From NCBI GenBank assembly GCA_018241225.1, contig JAFEEG010000001.1, forward strand, positions 434,001-498,000: a stretch of 64,000 nucleotides of DNA, given 5' to 3'. Position 1 is the first letter of the stretch; every line of letters begins with the position of its first letter. This document shows, one piece after another, positions 25,308 through 34,242 of this stretch. The notes beneath the pieces were generated by a model. It made no database searches and was not told the origin of the DNA. It worked only from the letters and a program-made list of their open reading frames with translations. This DNA is from Pseudomonadota bacterium. GTDB taxonomy: Bacteria; Pseudomonadota; Gammaproteobacteria; Burkholderiales; Burkholderiaceae_C. The position numbers were made by a program, and so were the translations under genes.

Positions 25308-25343
25308 GTTGTGGAAGCCCGGCTACGCGGCGTCATCCACAAC
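25308..25343 (+). terminator. inverted repeat after the cassette
   Basis: GTTGTGGA at 25308-25315 pairs with TCCACAAC at 25336-25343 across a 20-nt GC-rich loop. It starts 9 nt after the last cassette gene. No T-run follows, so it may be a Rho-dependent end, an RNA-stabilising hairpin or a boundary mark. Nothing else is seen in the 150 nt before RAQPRD. Confidence 0.4.
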
Positions 25344-25449
25344 AGGCCCTAGCGCGATGAATCCGGTCAGGTGAGAGTTCCCATTCTCAGCGGAACATAA
25401 CGAAGGCGCAGTACAGCATCGAGCCATCCGCTTCCCGGAGTTCGGCACG

Positions 25450-25836
25450 ATGGAAACCTTCCGCAGTCCTGCGCATGCCCGGCGCCACGCCGTCGCCGCG
25501 TGTTTGTTGGCGCTGTTGTTGACGGCCGTGGGGCTTCGGCCGGCCATCGCCGCCGACGCCCCCGACAACGCCGCAGAGCGCGAGATGCTTGCGGCGGTGA
25601 CGCGCCAGCTCGAGCTGCTGGACCGTCTCGCCGAGCGTGCCGCCATCACTGCGCCACAAGAGCGCGCCCGCTACCACCTCGACTACGCGAAGCTGCGCGC
25701 GGACCTGGAGCGCGTGCGCGCCGGTGTGCGCGACTATCTCTTGCCTCAGCGCGCGCAGCCGCGCGACCCGGTGCCCCTGGCCGGGGACTACACGCGCAGC
25801 AGCGTGGCCTCCGACAAGGAGGAGCCGTCGCCATGA
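25450..25836 (+). CDS. RAQPRD family ICE protein
   Basis: 128 residues with a signal peptide (about 12-35, LLALLLTAVGLRPAIAAD). The family's name motif, RAQPRDP, is visible near residue 101-107 after a helical segment (REMLAAVTRQLELLDRLAERA). These are periplasmic proteins at the head of the second conjugation block of PFGI-1 class ICEs (TIGR01690). ATG at 25450; the stop overlaps the next start (ATGA). Confidence 0.92.
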   Translation: METFRSPAHARRHAVAACLLALLLTAVGLRPAIAADAPDNAAEREMLAAVTRQLELLDRLAERAAITAPQERARYHLDYAKLRADLERVRAGVRDYLLPQRAQPRDPVPLAGDYTRSSVASDKEEPSP

Positions 25837-26072
25837 CGCCCTCCGCCGATCAGGTCGCCGCCTTCACAGCCAACGGCGGCTTCGCGCCCGCGGCCGTCTC
25901 CACCGTCGTGCTCGGTTTCGTCTTTGCCGTCCTGTTGCTGTGGGGCGTGTGGGCGATGCGCACCGCCTATGTCGGCTGGGCCGAGCACCACCTGACCCAG
26001 CGCCAGTTCCTCGGCGTCATCGCGCGCTTCGTCGCGATGTACCTGGTGCTGGGCTTCTTCCTCCTGTCCTGA
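25833..26072 (+). CDS. TIGR03758 (PFL_4701 family) membrane protein
   Basis: 79 residues with two transmembrane helices (about 19-41 and 59-77) joined by a charged turn (YVGWAEHHLTQRQF). The start MTPSADQVAAFTANGGF and the length are typical of this ICE family. It is pilin-like in size and topology (TraA/VirB2-like role often suggested). It overlaps the RAQPRD gene by 4 nt. Confidence 0.88.
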   Translation: MTPSADQVAAFTANGGFAPAAVSTVVLGFVFAVLLLWGVWAMRTAYVGWAEHHLTQRQFLGVIARFVAMYLVLGFFLLS

Positions 26073-26094
26073 ACCCATGAAAGGGTGTATCGCC

Positions 26095-26460
26095 ATGAAC
26101 GCTTCGTTGACTCCTCCTCGCACCACTGTGCGCATCGCAGCCATGCTCGGCTTGCTAGGCCTCGCGGCCACGCCGCTTGCTGCATTGGCCGCTCTGCCGA
26201 CCTTGGAAGACCCATCGCGCGGCACCGGCAGCGGCATCATGCAGACGCTGCAGAACTACGGCTACGACATCGTGCTGCTGATCGCGCTGCTCGTCGTCGC
26301 GTCGATGTTCGTCGGTGTCTGCTATCACGCCTACACCCGCTACGCCGAGATCCACACGGGTCGGGCCACCTGGGGCCAATTCGGCCTGACGGTGGCGGTG
26401 GGTGCGATTCTGTTGGTCGTCGGCATCTGGCTGCTGACCAAGGCCACTGGCGTCCTGTAG
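26095..26460 (+). CDS. TIGR03745 (PFL_4702 family) membrane protein
   Basis: 121 residues. The ATG at 26095 is chosen over 26077 because AAAGGG at 26079-26084 sits correctly before it. A signal peptide (about 15-35) is followed by two transmembrane helices (YDIVLLIALLVVASMFVGVCY and FGLTVAVGAILLVVGIWLL). Small double-pass proteins of this family are thought to form pilus or channel subunits of the MPF-G system. Confidence 0.88.
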   Translation: MNASLTPPRTTVRIAAMLGLLGLAATPLAALAALPTLEDPSRGTGSGIMQTLQNYGYDIVLLIALLVVASMFVGVCYHAYTRYAEIHTGRATWGQFGLTVAVGAILLVVGIWLLTKATGVL

Positions 26461-26472
26461 GAACCGGCAGCG

Positions 26473-26901
26473 ATGGCCGGCGCCTCGGAGAGCCCGCCGC
26501 GTGCCGGGCTCGTGACCTTCCTCCCGAGCCGATTGAATCGGCATCCGGTGGTCGTGCGCGGGCTCACGGCCGACGAGTTGTGGATTTGCGCCGGCCTGTC
26601 GGGCACGGCCGGCCTTGTGGCCGGTGTACCCCTGGCCTGGCTGACCCACAGCATCGCGATGGTGCCCACGCTGATCGTCGCCGGCATCGGTGTCGGGGTC
26701 TTCGTAGGTGGCGGTCTGTTGCGCCGCATGAAGCGCGGACGGCCCGACACCTGGCTATATCGCCAACTCCAGTGGCGGCTCGCATTGCGCTACCCCGCGC
26801 TGGCGTCGCACCTCGGAGGCGGTCAGCTCATCACCCGGTCGGGTTGGTGGACCACACGGCGCCAGCGTTCCAACCTGTCCACGCCCAGAGGTTCCGCATG
26901 A
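26473..26901 (+). CDS. TIGR03750 family conjugal transfer protein
   Basis: 142 residues. RLNRHPVVVRGLTADELWICAGLS precedes two hydrophobic helices (about 34-60 and 64-84), then DTWLYRQLQWRL, the family signature. It resembles TraL/VirB3-type inner-membrane pilus assembly proteins. The start lies 12 nt after the previous stop and its end overlaps the next gene by 4 nt. Confidence 0.88.
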   Translation: MAGASESPPRAGLVTFLPSRLNRHPVVVRGLTADELWICAGLSGTAGLVAGVPLAWLTHSIAMVPTLIVAGIGVGVFVGGGLLRRMKRGRPDTWLYRQLQWRLALRYPALASHLGGGQLITRSGWWTTRRQRSNLSTPRGSA

Positions 26902-27590
26902 GCCGCTTCAAGAACGAGGTCGTGCACCTGCAAGCGCACGTGAAGACCTTGCGTCTCTTCGGCGCCGCGCTGTTCGTAGTGGCGATGCTGCTGGGTCTCG
27001 GCTGGTGGAGCGCACCGAAGAGCCTGACCATCCACGTGCCGCCCGATCTGCGTTCCGGCAGCACCCGCAAGTGGTGGGACGTGCCACCGGAAAACGTCTA
27101 CGCCTTCACCTTCTACATCTGGCAGCAGGCCCAGCGCTGGCCGACCAACGGCGATCAGGACTATCCACGCAACCTGCAAGCGCTCTCCGCCTACTTCACG
27201 CCAAGCTGCCGGGCCTTCCTGCAGCAGGACTACGAATTTCGGCGCAACAACGGCGAACTGCGCCAGCGCGTACGCGGCATCTACGAGATTCCTGGCCGCG
27301 GCTATGGAGACGACCCCGCCGCGCGCGTGCGCACCGTCTCGGCCAACGACTGGATCGTCACGCTCGACGTGAGCGCCGACGAGTACCTGGGCGCCGAGCA
27401 GGTCAAGCGAGCGCTCGTGCGATATGCGCTCAAGGTGGTGCGCATGGATGTCGACCCCGAGCGCAATCCTTTCGGCCTGGCACTGGACTGCCATGCACGC
27501 GCGCCCGAGCGCATCGAAGCGCCGCCGCCTCCGGCGCCGGCTGGCAAACCTGCCAGCGCCAGTTCCAACCTGCAGGGAGAAACCCCATGA
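26898..27590 (+). CDS. TIGR03746 (TraE/VirB5-8-like) protein
   Basis: 230 residues. ATG at 26898 overlaps the previous stop. A single transmembrane helix at about 20-40 (LFGAALFVVAMLLGLGWWS) leads to a periplasmic domain (VYAFTFYIWQQAQRWPTNGDQDY, RVRTVSANDWIVTLDV). The family and topology correspond to TraE/VirB8-like scaffold proteins. A Pro/Ala tail follows. Confidence 0.88.
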   Translation: MSRFKNEVVHLQAHVKTLRLFGAALFVVAMLLGLGWWSAPKSLTIHVPPDLRSGSTRKWWDVPPENVYAFTFYIWQQAQRWPTNGDQDYPRNLQALSAYFTPSCRAFLQQDYEFRRNNGELRQRVRGIYEIPGRGYGDDPAARVRTVSANDWIVTLDVSADEYLGAEQVKRALVRYALKVVRMDVDPERNPFGLALDCHARAPERIEAPPPPAPAGKPASASSNLQGETP

Positions 27591-28504
27591 AGCGTGTTCT
27601 CGCGGCCACCCTGACCGGCATCCTGCTGTGCCTGGCCTTCATCCCCCCCGGCCACGCCATCGAAATCCTGCGCTGGGAGCGGCTGCCGTTGGCCGTGCTC
27701 TTGGTGGTCGGCCAAGAGCGGATCGTCTTCGTGGACCGCAACATGCGCGTCGGTTTGCCCACGGGCCTCGGCGAGCAGTTGCGTGTGCAGAGCGCCGGTG
27801 GAGCCATCTACCTGCGCGCCAATGCACCGCTTCCGCCCACGCGGCTGCAACTGCAGGACGCGGAGTCCGGTGCGTTGATCCTGTTGGACGTCGCGGCCGA
27901 GCCTGCGAAGGCGGGCCAGCCCCCCCTCGAGCCCGTTCGCATCGTCGAAGGCGATGTGCCGACCACCCGCTACGGCGAGCCAGCCGGCGCCGCAGCGACA
28001 GCGGACGATGATGCGCAGCGCCCCGCAACAGCCGCGCGGCGCGCAACCCCGGCGGCCGTCGCGCTGACGCGCTACGCCGCGCAGAACCTGTACGCCCCGC
28101 TGCGCACCGTGGAGCCCGTGCCCGGCATCGGCCGCGTCAATCTGCGCCGAAGCCTCGCACTTTCCACGTTGTTGCCTACGCTGCCGGTTCACGCGCAGGC
28201 GCTGGCCGCGTGGCGGCTTGAAGACCATTGGGTGACGGCCGTGAAGCTCACCAATACGTCCGGACGCTGGCTCGACCTCGATCCGCGGGCACTGCAGGGC
28301 GACTTCCTTGCCGCGACGTTCCAGCACTCGGCCCTGGGACCAGCTGGCCGAGCGGCCGACACGACCGTGGTCTACCTCGTCACCCGCGGCCACGGACTGG
28401 CCGAGTCGCTGCTGCCCAAGCTGGCGCCGATCGATGCGGCCGTGAACCTTCGGCCAGCAGCGGCGGCCGGCCAAGCCGAAGGAGGAGCGCGCGATGAAAA
28501 GTAA
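27587..28504 (+). CDS. TIGR03749 (TraK/VirB9-like) protein
   Basis: 305 residues with a signal peptide (MKRVLAATLTGILLCLAFIPPGHA) directly followed by IEILRWERLPLAVLLVVGQERIVFVD, the family hallmark. A beta-rich periplasmic protein expected to form part of the outer-membrane core complex, comparable to TraK/VirB9. The linker around 130-160 is Ala/Arg/Thr rich. ATGA overlap with the previous gene and an 11-nt overlap with the next. Confidence 0.88.
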   Translation: MKRVLAATLTGILLCLAFIPPGHAIEILRWERLPLAVLLVVGQERIVFVDRNMRVGLPTGLGEQLRVQSAGGAIYLRANAPLPPTRLQLQDAESGALILLDVAAEPAKAGQPPLEPVRIVEGDVPTTRYGEPAGAAATADDDAQRPATAARRATPAAVALTRYAAQNLYAPLRTVEPVPGIGRVNLRRSLALSTLLPTLPVHAQALAAWRLEDHWVTAVKLTNTSGRWLDLDPRALQGDFLAATFQHSALGPAGRAADTTVVYLVTRGHGLAESLLPKLAPIDAAVNLRPAAAAGQAEGGARDEK

Positions 28505-29966
28505 CCCGCTCCTGAAGTGGCTGCTGATCCCCATGGCATTGGTGCTGGTGTTCGTCGGCATCAAGCTCTTCTCGGGCGAGCGCGGTGCCAAGCCCGCACC
28601 TACCGGCGCAGCCAACCAACTCACGCCCGAAGAGATGAAAGCCCTCGGTATCGAGGGCGACACGCCGCGCGATACCGTCGCGACACTGGTGGCCCAGGTC
28701 AAGCAGTTGCGCAACGAATTGCAGACGGCGCTCAACGACAACAAGAACCAGAAATCCGAGAACGAGCGCATGCGCGCGCGCGAAAGCGCGATCGACCAGC
28801 GCATCCAGTCCGCCCTCGACGGCGAACGCGGCCGCCTGCAGCAAGAGCGCGAGTCGGTGTCGAGCGACCGGCAGCAGACCCAGGGCCTGTTGCAAGACCT
28901 GCAGCGACGGCTGGACGGGCTCTCCGGCAAGGGCGACCAGGCCGATCTGCCGGTAGGTCTAGGACTGGAAGAAGGCGACGGCAAGCGGATCGGCGGCGAC
29001 AAGGGCGGTGGCGCGCGCAGCGCCAGCGGGACGCGTTGGGTGGAACCCGACGACGTGAAGCCCTCTGGCAAGAGCGTGGGCAACAGTGGCAGCCTGGATT
29101 TTCCGACCAGCTTCGGGCCGGCGCAGAAGACGCTCTCCGACAAGGCCGACAGCGTGGCAAGCACGGTGGCGGACGCGGGCAGCCGCGCCGTAGGCGCATC
29201 CACCAAGCCGGTCTATACGGTGCCGTCGAACTCCACGCTGATGGGCTCGACCGCGATGACCGCCCTGATAGGGCGCGTGCCGATCGATGGAACGGTCAAC
29301 GATCCATATCCCTTCAAGGTATTGATCGGTCCGGACAATCTCACCGCCAACGGCATCGACATCCCCGATGTGGCTGGGGCCGTGGTCAGCGGCACCGCCT
29401 CGGGCGACTGGACACTCTCCTGCGTGCGAGGCCAGATCCGTTCGGTCACGTTCGTCTTCAACGACGGCACGATCCGCACTGTGCCGGACAGCAGCCGCCA
29501 CCAGAGCGGCGCAGGTCAGGGCAACAGCGCGGCGAACAATACGACGCAAGGAGGGCTCGGCTGGATCAGCGACCCCTACGGCATTCCGTGCGTCTCAGGC
29601 GAACGGCGCAGCAACGCTCAGCAGTACCTGGGTTCGCAGGCACTGATCACCGCGGCCGGCGCCGGCGCGGCCTCGTTGATCAAGTCGGACAACGGCAGCG
29701 TGGCCGTGGTTGCCAACGGCAACGGTTCGCTCGGCACCGTGGGCATAAGCGGCAACGAGGCGATGGGCCGCATCCTGGCCGGCGGTGTGCGCGACATGGC
29801 CGATTGGGTCAACAAGCTCTACGGGCAGGCCTTCGCCGCGATCTACGTGCAGCCCGGCGCCAAGGTCGCCGTGCATCTGGAGCAACCGCTCAACATCGAC
29901 TACGACGCCAAGGGGCGCCGGGTCAATCACCGCATCGGAGGCACCCATGCGTCGGATCTGGATTGA
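28494..29966 (+). CDS. TIGR03752 (TraB/VirB10-like) protein
   Basis: 490 residues. One N-terminal transmembrane helix (LLKWLLIPMALVLVFVGIKLF), a coiled coil (about 60-140, LVAQVKQLRNELQTALNDNK), a Gly/Asp-rich linker, then a beta-barrel domain beginning near GSTAMTALIGRVPIDG and ending in VAVHLEQPLNIDYD. This is the TraB/VirB10 layout, spanning the envelope and linking inner ATPases to the outer core. Start ATG 28494 with GGAGGAG upstream. Confidence 0.9.
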   Translation: MKSNPLLKWLLIPMALVLVFVGIKLFSGERGAKPAPTGAANQLTPEEMKALGIEGDTPRDTVATLVAQVKQLRNELQTALNDNKNQKSENERMRARESAIDQRIQSALDGERGRLQQERESVSSDRQQTQGLLQDLQRRLDGLSGKGDQADLPVGLGLEEGDGKRIGGDKGGGARSASGTRWVEPDDVKPSGKSVGNSGSLDFPTSFGPAQKTLSDKADSVASTVADAGSRAVGASTKPVYTVPSNSTLMGSTAMTALIGRVPIDGTVNDPYPFKVLIGPDNLTANGIDIPDVAGAVVSGTASGDWTLSCVRGQIRSVTFVFNDGTIRTVPDSSRHQSGAGQGNSAANNTTQGGLGWISDPYGIPCVSGERRSNAQQYLGSQALITAAGAGAASLIKSDNGSVAVVANGNGSLGTVGISGNEAMGRILAGGVRDMADWVNKLYGQAFAAIYVQPGAKVAVHLEQPLNIDYDAKGRRVNHRIGGTHASDLD

Positions 29967-30402
29967 ATCGGCCGCGGCTTTGCACACGGCCTTGTGCGCG
30001 GTCATGGTGCTGGGCGGCTGCGCCACCAGCAAGGACAAGCTGTTGCCACGCGGCGAGCACACCATGCTCGACGTGTGGAACCAGGAGTCGGGCGGAAACG
30101 CCGGTGGCGCCGCGGGTGGCCAGGCCGCTCGACAACTGCTCGATGCGCGCCAGGGCCTGCGCCGGCCGCTGACCGAAGCCGGCGTGCAGTCGGCGCCCGC
30201 TGCCGCTGCCGCCTACACGCGCACGGCTGCCAACGAGATCTACCGCCAGTTTCGGCGCCTGCCGAACCCGGACTTGGTGATGTACGTGTTCCCGCACCTG
30301 GCCGGCAGCGATCCGGCGCCAGTGCCCGGCTACACCACCGTGTTCCCGCTCTACCAGCGTGTGCAGTACGCGATGCCCGGCGAGCGCGTGGAGGACTACT
30401 GA
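29947..30402 (+). CDS. TIGR03751 conjugal transfer lipoprotein
   Basis: 151 residues. The lipobox VLGGC is at about 21-25, so an outer-membrane-directed lipoprotein, VirB7/TraV-like in role. The C-terminal RLPNPDLVMYVFPHLAGSDP and PVPGYTTVFPLYQRVQYA are family signatures. It overlaps the TraB-like gene by 20 nt, and its stop overlaps the ATPase start by 1 nt. Confidence 0.88.
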   Translation: MRRIWIESAAALHTALCAVMVLGGCATSKDKLLPRGEHTMLDVWNQESGGNAGGAAGGQAARQLLDARQGLRRPLTEAGVQSAPAAAAAYTRTAANEIYRQFRRLPNPDLVMYVFPHLAGSDPAPVPGYTTVFPLYQRVQYAMPGERVEDY

Positions 30403-33296
30403 TGGCCTGGCCCTTGCCTTTGAGGCGTAAGGCTGTCACGCCTGCCGCTCCTGCGCCGGACGCCGACGACGCCTGGTCGCAGCACGTTTCGAGGATGGCC
30501 GCGCACGGCATTCCCGAGCCCGGCAGCGCGACGGGCGGCCAGCGGCGTCGACCCGCCACCGAGGCGGACTTGGCTGCTCTCTACGGCGTGGCGCCGTCCT
30601 TTGCCGATCTGTTGCCCTGGGTGGAGTATCTGCCCCGCTCCAAGAGCATGCTGCTGGAAGACGGCCAGTCGGTGGCGGCGTTTTTCGAGCTGGCACCGGT
30701 CGGCACCGAGGGCCGCGAGATGGCCTGGCTGTGGCAGGCGCGCGATGCGCTGGAGAACGCATTGCAAGACTCGTTCGACGAACTCGACGAGAACCCCTGG
30801 GTGGTGCAGCTCTACGCGCAGGACGAAGCAACCTGGGACAACTATCTGCGTGGGCTCGCGAACTACGTGCGGCCGCGCGCACAAGGTCTCGCCTTCACCG
30901 AGTTCTACGTGAAGTTCTTCGCGCACCACCTGCGCGCGATCGCCAAGCCCGGTGGCCTGTTCGAGGACACCACGGTCACACGCTTGCCATGGCGCGGCCA
31001 AGTGCGGCGAGTGCGCATGGTGGTCTACCGTCGTGCGAGTGCGGCTGGCACATACCGGCGCGGTCAGTCTCCTGAGCAAGCGCTGACGACGATCTGCGAT
31101 CGGCTCGCAGGTGGCCTCGCCAACGCGGGCGTGAGGTCACGCCGCATGGGCGCGAGCGACATCCACGACTGGCTGCTGCGCTGGTTCAACCCGCATCCGA
31201 CATTGATTGGCCCCGCCGTCGATGACTGCGAACGGTTCTACGTGCTGGCCCGCTACCCCGAAGAGGCCGAGGAAGGCGACATCGAACTGGCCAGCGGAGA
31301 CTTCGCGCAGCGCCTGTTCTTCGGTCAGCCGTGCTCAGATGTCGCGAACGGCACCTGGATGTTCGACAGCATGCCGCACCGGGTCATCGTGATGGATCGC
31401 ATGCGCATGCCGCCCGCCACGGGTCATGTCACTGGCGAGACGCGCAAGGGCGGCGACTCATTCAATGCACTCTTCGACCAGATGCCCGAAGACACGGTGA
31501 TGTGTCTGACGGTGGTCGCGACGCCGCAGGATGTGCTTGAGGCGCACCTGAATCACCTGAGCAAGAAATCGGTCGGCGAGACCTTGGCGTCGGAACAGAC
31601 ACGCCGCGACGTGCAGGAAGCGCGCGGCCTGATCGGCAGCGCGCACAAACTCTACCGCGGCGCGCTGGCCTTCTATTTGCGCGGTCGCGACCTGCAGCAG
31701 CTCGACGCCCGTGGCCTGCAATTAGTCAACGTCATGCTCAACGCTGGCCTGCAGCCAGTGCGCGAAGAAGACGAAGTGGCGCCGCTCAACAGCTACCTGC
31801 GCTGGCTGCCGTGTGTGTTCGATCCAGCGTCGGACAAGCGCCAGTGGTACACGCAACTGATGTTCGCGCAGCACGCGGCGAACCTCGCGCCGGTCTGGGG
31901 TCGCAGTCAGGGCACCGGGAATCCCGGCATCACGTTCTTCAATCGCGGCGGTGGACCGATCACCTTCGATCCGCTGAATCGGCTCGACCGGCAGATGAAT
32001 GCGCATCTGTTCCTGTTCGGCCCCACGGGCTCGGGCAAAAGCGCCACGCTCAACAACATCCTGAACCAGGTGACGGCGATCTACCGGCCGCGCCTGTTCA
32101 TCGTGGAGGCAGGCAACAGCTTCGGCCTGTTCGGCGACTTCGCAATGCGGCTGGGTCTCAACGTGCATCGCGTCAAGCTCGCGCCGGGGGCAGGCGTCAG
32201 CCTCGCGCCCTTCGCGGATGCGCACCGGCTGGTCGATACGCCCAGCCAGGTGCAGACGTTGGATGCCGATGCACTGGACGAGGACCAGGAAGCTGCAGCA
32301 CAGACCGCGAACCGCAACGAGGAAGCCGACGAGCAACGCGACGTGCTCGGCGAACTGGAGATCACCGCACGGCTGATGATCACTGGCGGCGAGGACAAGG
32401 AAGAGGCGCGAATGACGCGCGCCGACCGCAGCCTGATTCGCCAGTGCATCCTCGATGCGGCCCAGTGCTGCGTGGCCGATCAGCGCACTGTGCTCACCCG
32501 CGATGTGCGCGACGCGCTGCGTGAGCGCGCTCGCGATACGTCGCTGCCCGAGATGCGGCGCGCGCGGCTGCTGGAGATGGCGGATGCGATGGACATGTTC
32601 TGCCAGGGCGTGGACGGCGAGATGTTCGACCGGCCCGGCACGCCCTGGCCCGAGGCCGACATCACCATCGTGGACCTTGCCACTTTCGCGCGCGAAGGCT
32701 ACAACGCGCAGCTCTCGATCGCCTACATCTCGCTCATCAACACAGTCAACAACATCGCCGAGCGCGACCAGTTCCTCGGCCGCCCGATCATCAACGTGAC
32801 GGACGAGGGGCACATCATCACCAAGAATCCGCTGCTCGCACCCTATGTCGTGAAGATCACCAAGATGTGGCGCAAGCTCGGCGCCTGGTACTGGCTAGCA
32901 ACGCAGAACATCGACGACCTGCCCAAGGCCGCCGAGCCGATGCTCAACATGATTGAGTGGTGGATCTGCCTCTCGATGCCGCCCGACGAGGTGGAGAAGA
33001 TAGCGCGCTTCCGCGAGCTCAACCCGGCTCAGAAGGCCCTAATGCTCTCGGCCCGCAAGGAGGCCGGTAAGTTCACCGAGGGCGTGATCCTTTCCAAGAG
33101 CATGGAGGTTCTGTTCCGCGCCGTGCCGCCCAGTCTTTACCTGGCACTCGCACAGACCGAGCCAGAAGAGAAGGCAGAGCGCTTCCAGTTGATGCAGCAG
33201 TGCGGCATCGGCGAGCTGGACGCTGCTTTCAAGATCGCCGAGAAGATCGACCGCGCCCGCGGCATCGAGCCGCTGGCGCTCGATGCCCTGGCGTGA
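30402..33296 (+). CDS. conjugative transfer ATPase (TraC/VirB4-like, TIGR03744)
   Basis: 964 residues, ATG 30402 overlapping the lipoprotein stop by 1 nt. An N-terminal TraC_F_IV-like domain (about 60-330) precedes the P-loop GPTGSGKSATL at about 540-550. Walker B-like segments (ADITIVDLATFAREG, PIINVTDEGHIITKNP) are near 755-810, and WYWLATQNIDDLP is near 830. This ATPase powers pilus assembly and substrate transfer in MPF-G systems. An acidic insert (about 610-650, DEDQEAAAQTANRNEEADEQ) lies within the ATPase domain. Confidence 0.93.
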   Translation: MAWPLPLRRKAVTPAAPAPDADDAWSQHVSRMAAHGIPEPGSATGGQRRRPATEADLAALYGVAPSFADLLPWVEYLPRSKSMLLEDGQSVAAFFELAPVGTEGREMAWLWQARDALENALQDSFDELDENPWVVQLYAQDEATWDNYLRGLANYVRPRAQGLAFTEFYVKFFAHHLRAIAKPGGLFEDTTVTRLPWRGQVRRVRMVVYRRASAAGTYRRGQSPEQALTTICDRLAGGLANAGVRSRRMGASDIHDWLLRWFNPHPTLIGPAVDDCERFYVLARYPEEAEEGDIELASGDFAQRLFFGQPCSDVANGTWMFDSMPHRVIVMDRMRMPPATGHVTGETRKGGDSFNALFDQMPEDTVMCLTVVATPQDVLEAHLNHLSKKSVGETLASEQTRRDVQEARGLIGSAHKLYRGALAFYLRGRDLQQLDARGLQLVNVMLNAGLQPVREEDEVAPLNSYLRWLPCVFDPASDKRQWYTQLMFAQHAANLAPVWGRSQGTGNPGITFFNRGGGPITFDPLNRLDRQMNAHLFLFGPTGSGKSATLNNILNQVTAIYRPRLFIVEAGNSFGLFGDFAMRLGLNVHRVKLAPGAGVSLAPFADAHRLVDTPSQVQTLDADALDEDQEAAAQTANRNEEADEQRDVLGELEITARLMITGGEDKEEARMTRADRSLIRQCILDAAQCCVADQRTVLTRDVRDALRERARDTSLPEMRRARLLEMADAMDMFCQGVDGEMFDRPGTPWPEADITIVDLATFAREGYNAQLSIAYISLINTVNNIAERDQFLGRPIINVTDEGHIITKNPLLAPYVVKITKMWRKLGAWYWLATQNIDDLPKAAEPMLNMIEWWICLSMPPDEVEKIARFRELNPAQKALMLSARKEAGKFTEGVILSKSMEVLFRAVPPSLYLALAQTEPEEKAERFQLMQQCGIGELDAAFKIAEKIDRARGIEPLALDALA

Positions 33297-33305
33297 CCGG
33301 AGAAC

Positions 33306-34061
33306 ATGATGCAGATCGCTCGCTTCGTTCCGTCGCGCTCCGTTGCCCTCGTGGCGCTGCTGGTCATCGTCGCGCTGATCGCCGCGGCCTGGCTTGGCTT
33401 GCAGCCGCAGACGCCGGCCGCCGAGCCTGTTTCTCCTCCCGATGGCATCACTGTGACGCCCGCTCCAACGCTCACAGCACCGGCCGGCCCGCCGTGGCGC
33501 TACGGCCGCGTCGATGCGCGCTTCACGGTGATCGAGTACGCCGACCTCGAATGCCCGTTCTGCCGGGCGTACTTCACGGTGCTCAAGCACTGGATCGACG
33601 CGCATTCGGAAGTGAACTGGCAGTGGCACCACCTGCCGCTGACGATCCACGAGCCGGCCGCGTCTGCCAACGCGCGCCTGGTCGAGTGCGTCGGCGAAGC
33701 CGGCGGCCCGGCCGCGTTTTGGCGGGCCGTCGAGTGGGTCTACACGCACAGCCGCGGCGACGGACTGGGTCTGCCGGAAGGCCTGGGCTATCCGGGCATG
33801 ACGCCGGCTGCACAACAGTGCCTCGACAGCGACCGTCCCGATACGCTGATCCGATCACAGTCGGCGAGCGCGGCGCAAGAAGGCATCAAGGTCACGCCCA
33901 CCTTGCGCCTGCAGGATCACCAGTCCGGCAAAACGCTGCTGCTGCATGGCCCGGTCGAAGGCGATGCGCTGCTGTCGGCGATCGACTTGCTGGCCGCGGG
34001 CAAGGCCGAAGCCACATCGAGAGAAATGCCGGCCGCGTCCCTCGGCGACACACCCAGGTAA
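33306..34061 (+). CDS. DsbA-like thiol:disulfide oxidoreductase
   Basis: 251 residues. An N-terminal transmembrane/signal helix (about 13-32) is followed by a thioredoxin-fold domain with CPFC in YADLECPFCRAYF near residue 78-81, then VTPTLRL as the cis-Pro loop. By family it makes disulfides in the periplasm. Its neighbours downstream (TIGR03756, TIGR03755) are Cys-rich and are likely substrates. It resembles TrbB/DsbC helpers of F-type systems. Confidence 0.88.
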   Translation: MMQIARFVPSRSVALVALLVIVALIAAAWLGLQPQTPAAEPVSPPDGITVTPAPTLTAPAGPPWRYGRVDARFTVIEYADLECPFCRAYFTVLKHWIDAHSEVNWQWHHLPLTIHEPAASANARLVECVGEAGGPAAFWRAVEWVYTHSRGDGLGLPEGLGYPGMTPAAQQCLDSDRPDTLIRSQSASAAQEGIKVTPTLRLQDHQSGKTLLLHGPVEGDALLSAIDLLAAGKAEATSREMPAASLGDTPR

Positions 34062-34108
34062 GCAAAGCCTCTTCGAGGCCACGACGCACACATCGTCGCC
34101 AAATTTCC

Positions 34109-34128
34109 GCGGGGGCTTCGGCTCCCGC
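34109..34128 (+). terminator. UUCG hairpin inside the conjugation block
   Basis: GCGGG at 34109-34113 pairs with CCCGC at 34124-34128. After one G-T pair, GC/GC closes a TTCG tetraloop. No T-run. It lies in the 180-nt gap between the DsbA-like gene and the next gene, the longest break in this block, so it may set the relative level of downstream expression. Confidence 0.4.
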
Positions 34129-34242
34129 TGTCATTTCTGCCCGTTGCGAAAGCGGGGGACGCGCGGTGCGCATTCCTTGTCGCAGCAAACAGGCCTTCGG
34201 CGTTCGACTAGGGCCTTGCTCCCCACTTCCAGGACGCTCGCC

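Noticed and set aside
27302..29206. 634-codon minus-strand frame across TIGR03746/TIGR03749/TIGR03752 genes
   Set aside because: Antisense shadow of three established conjugation genes; no family resemblance.
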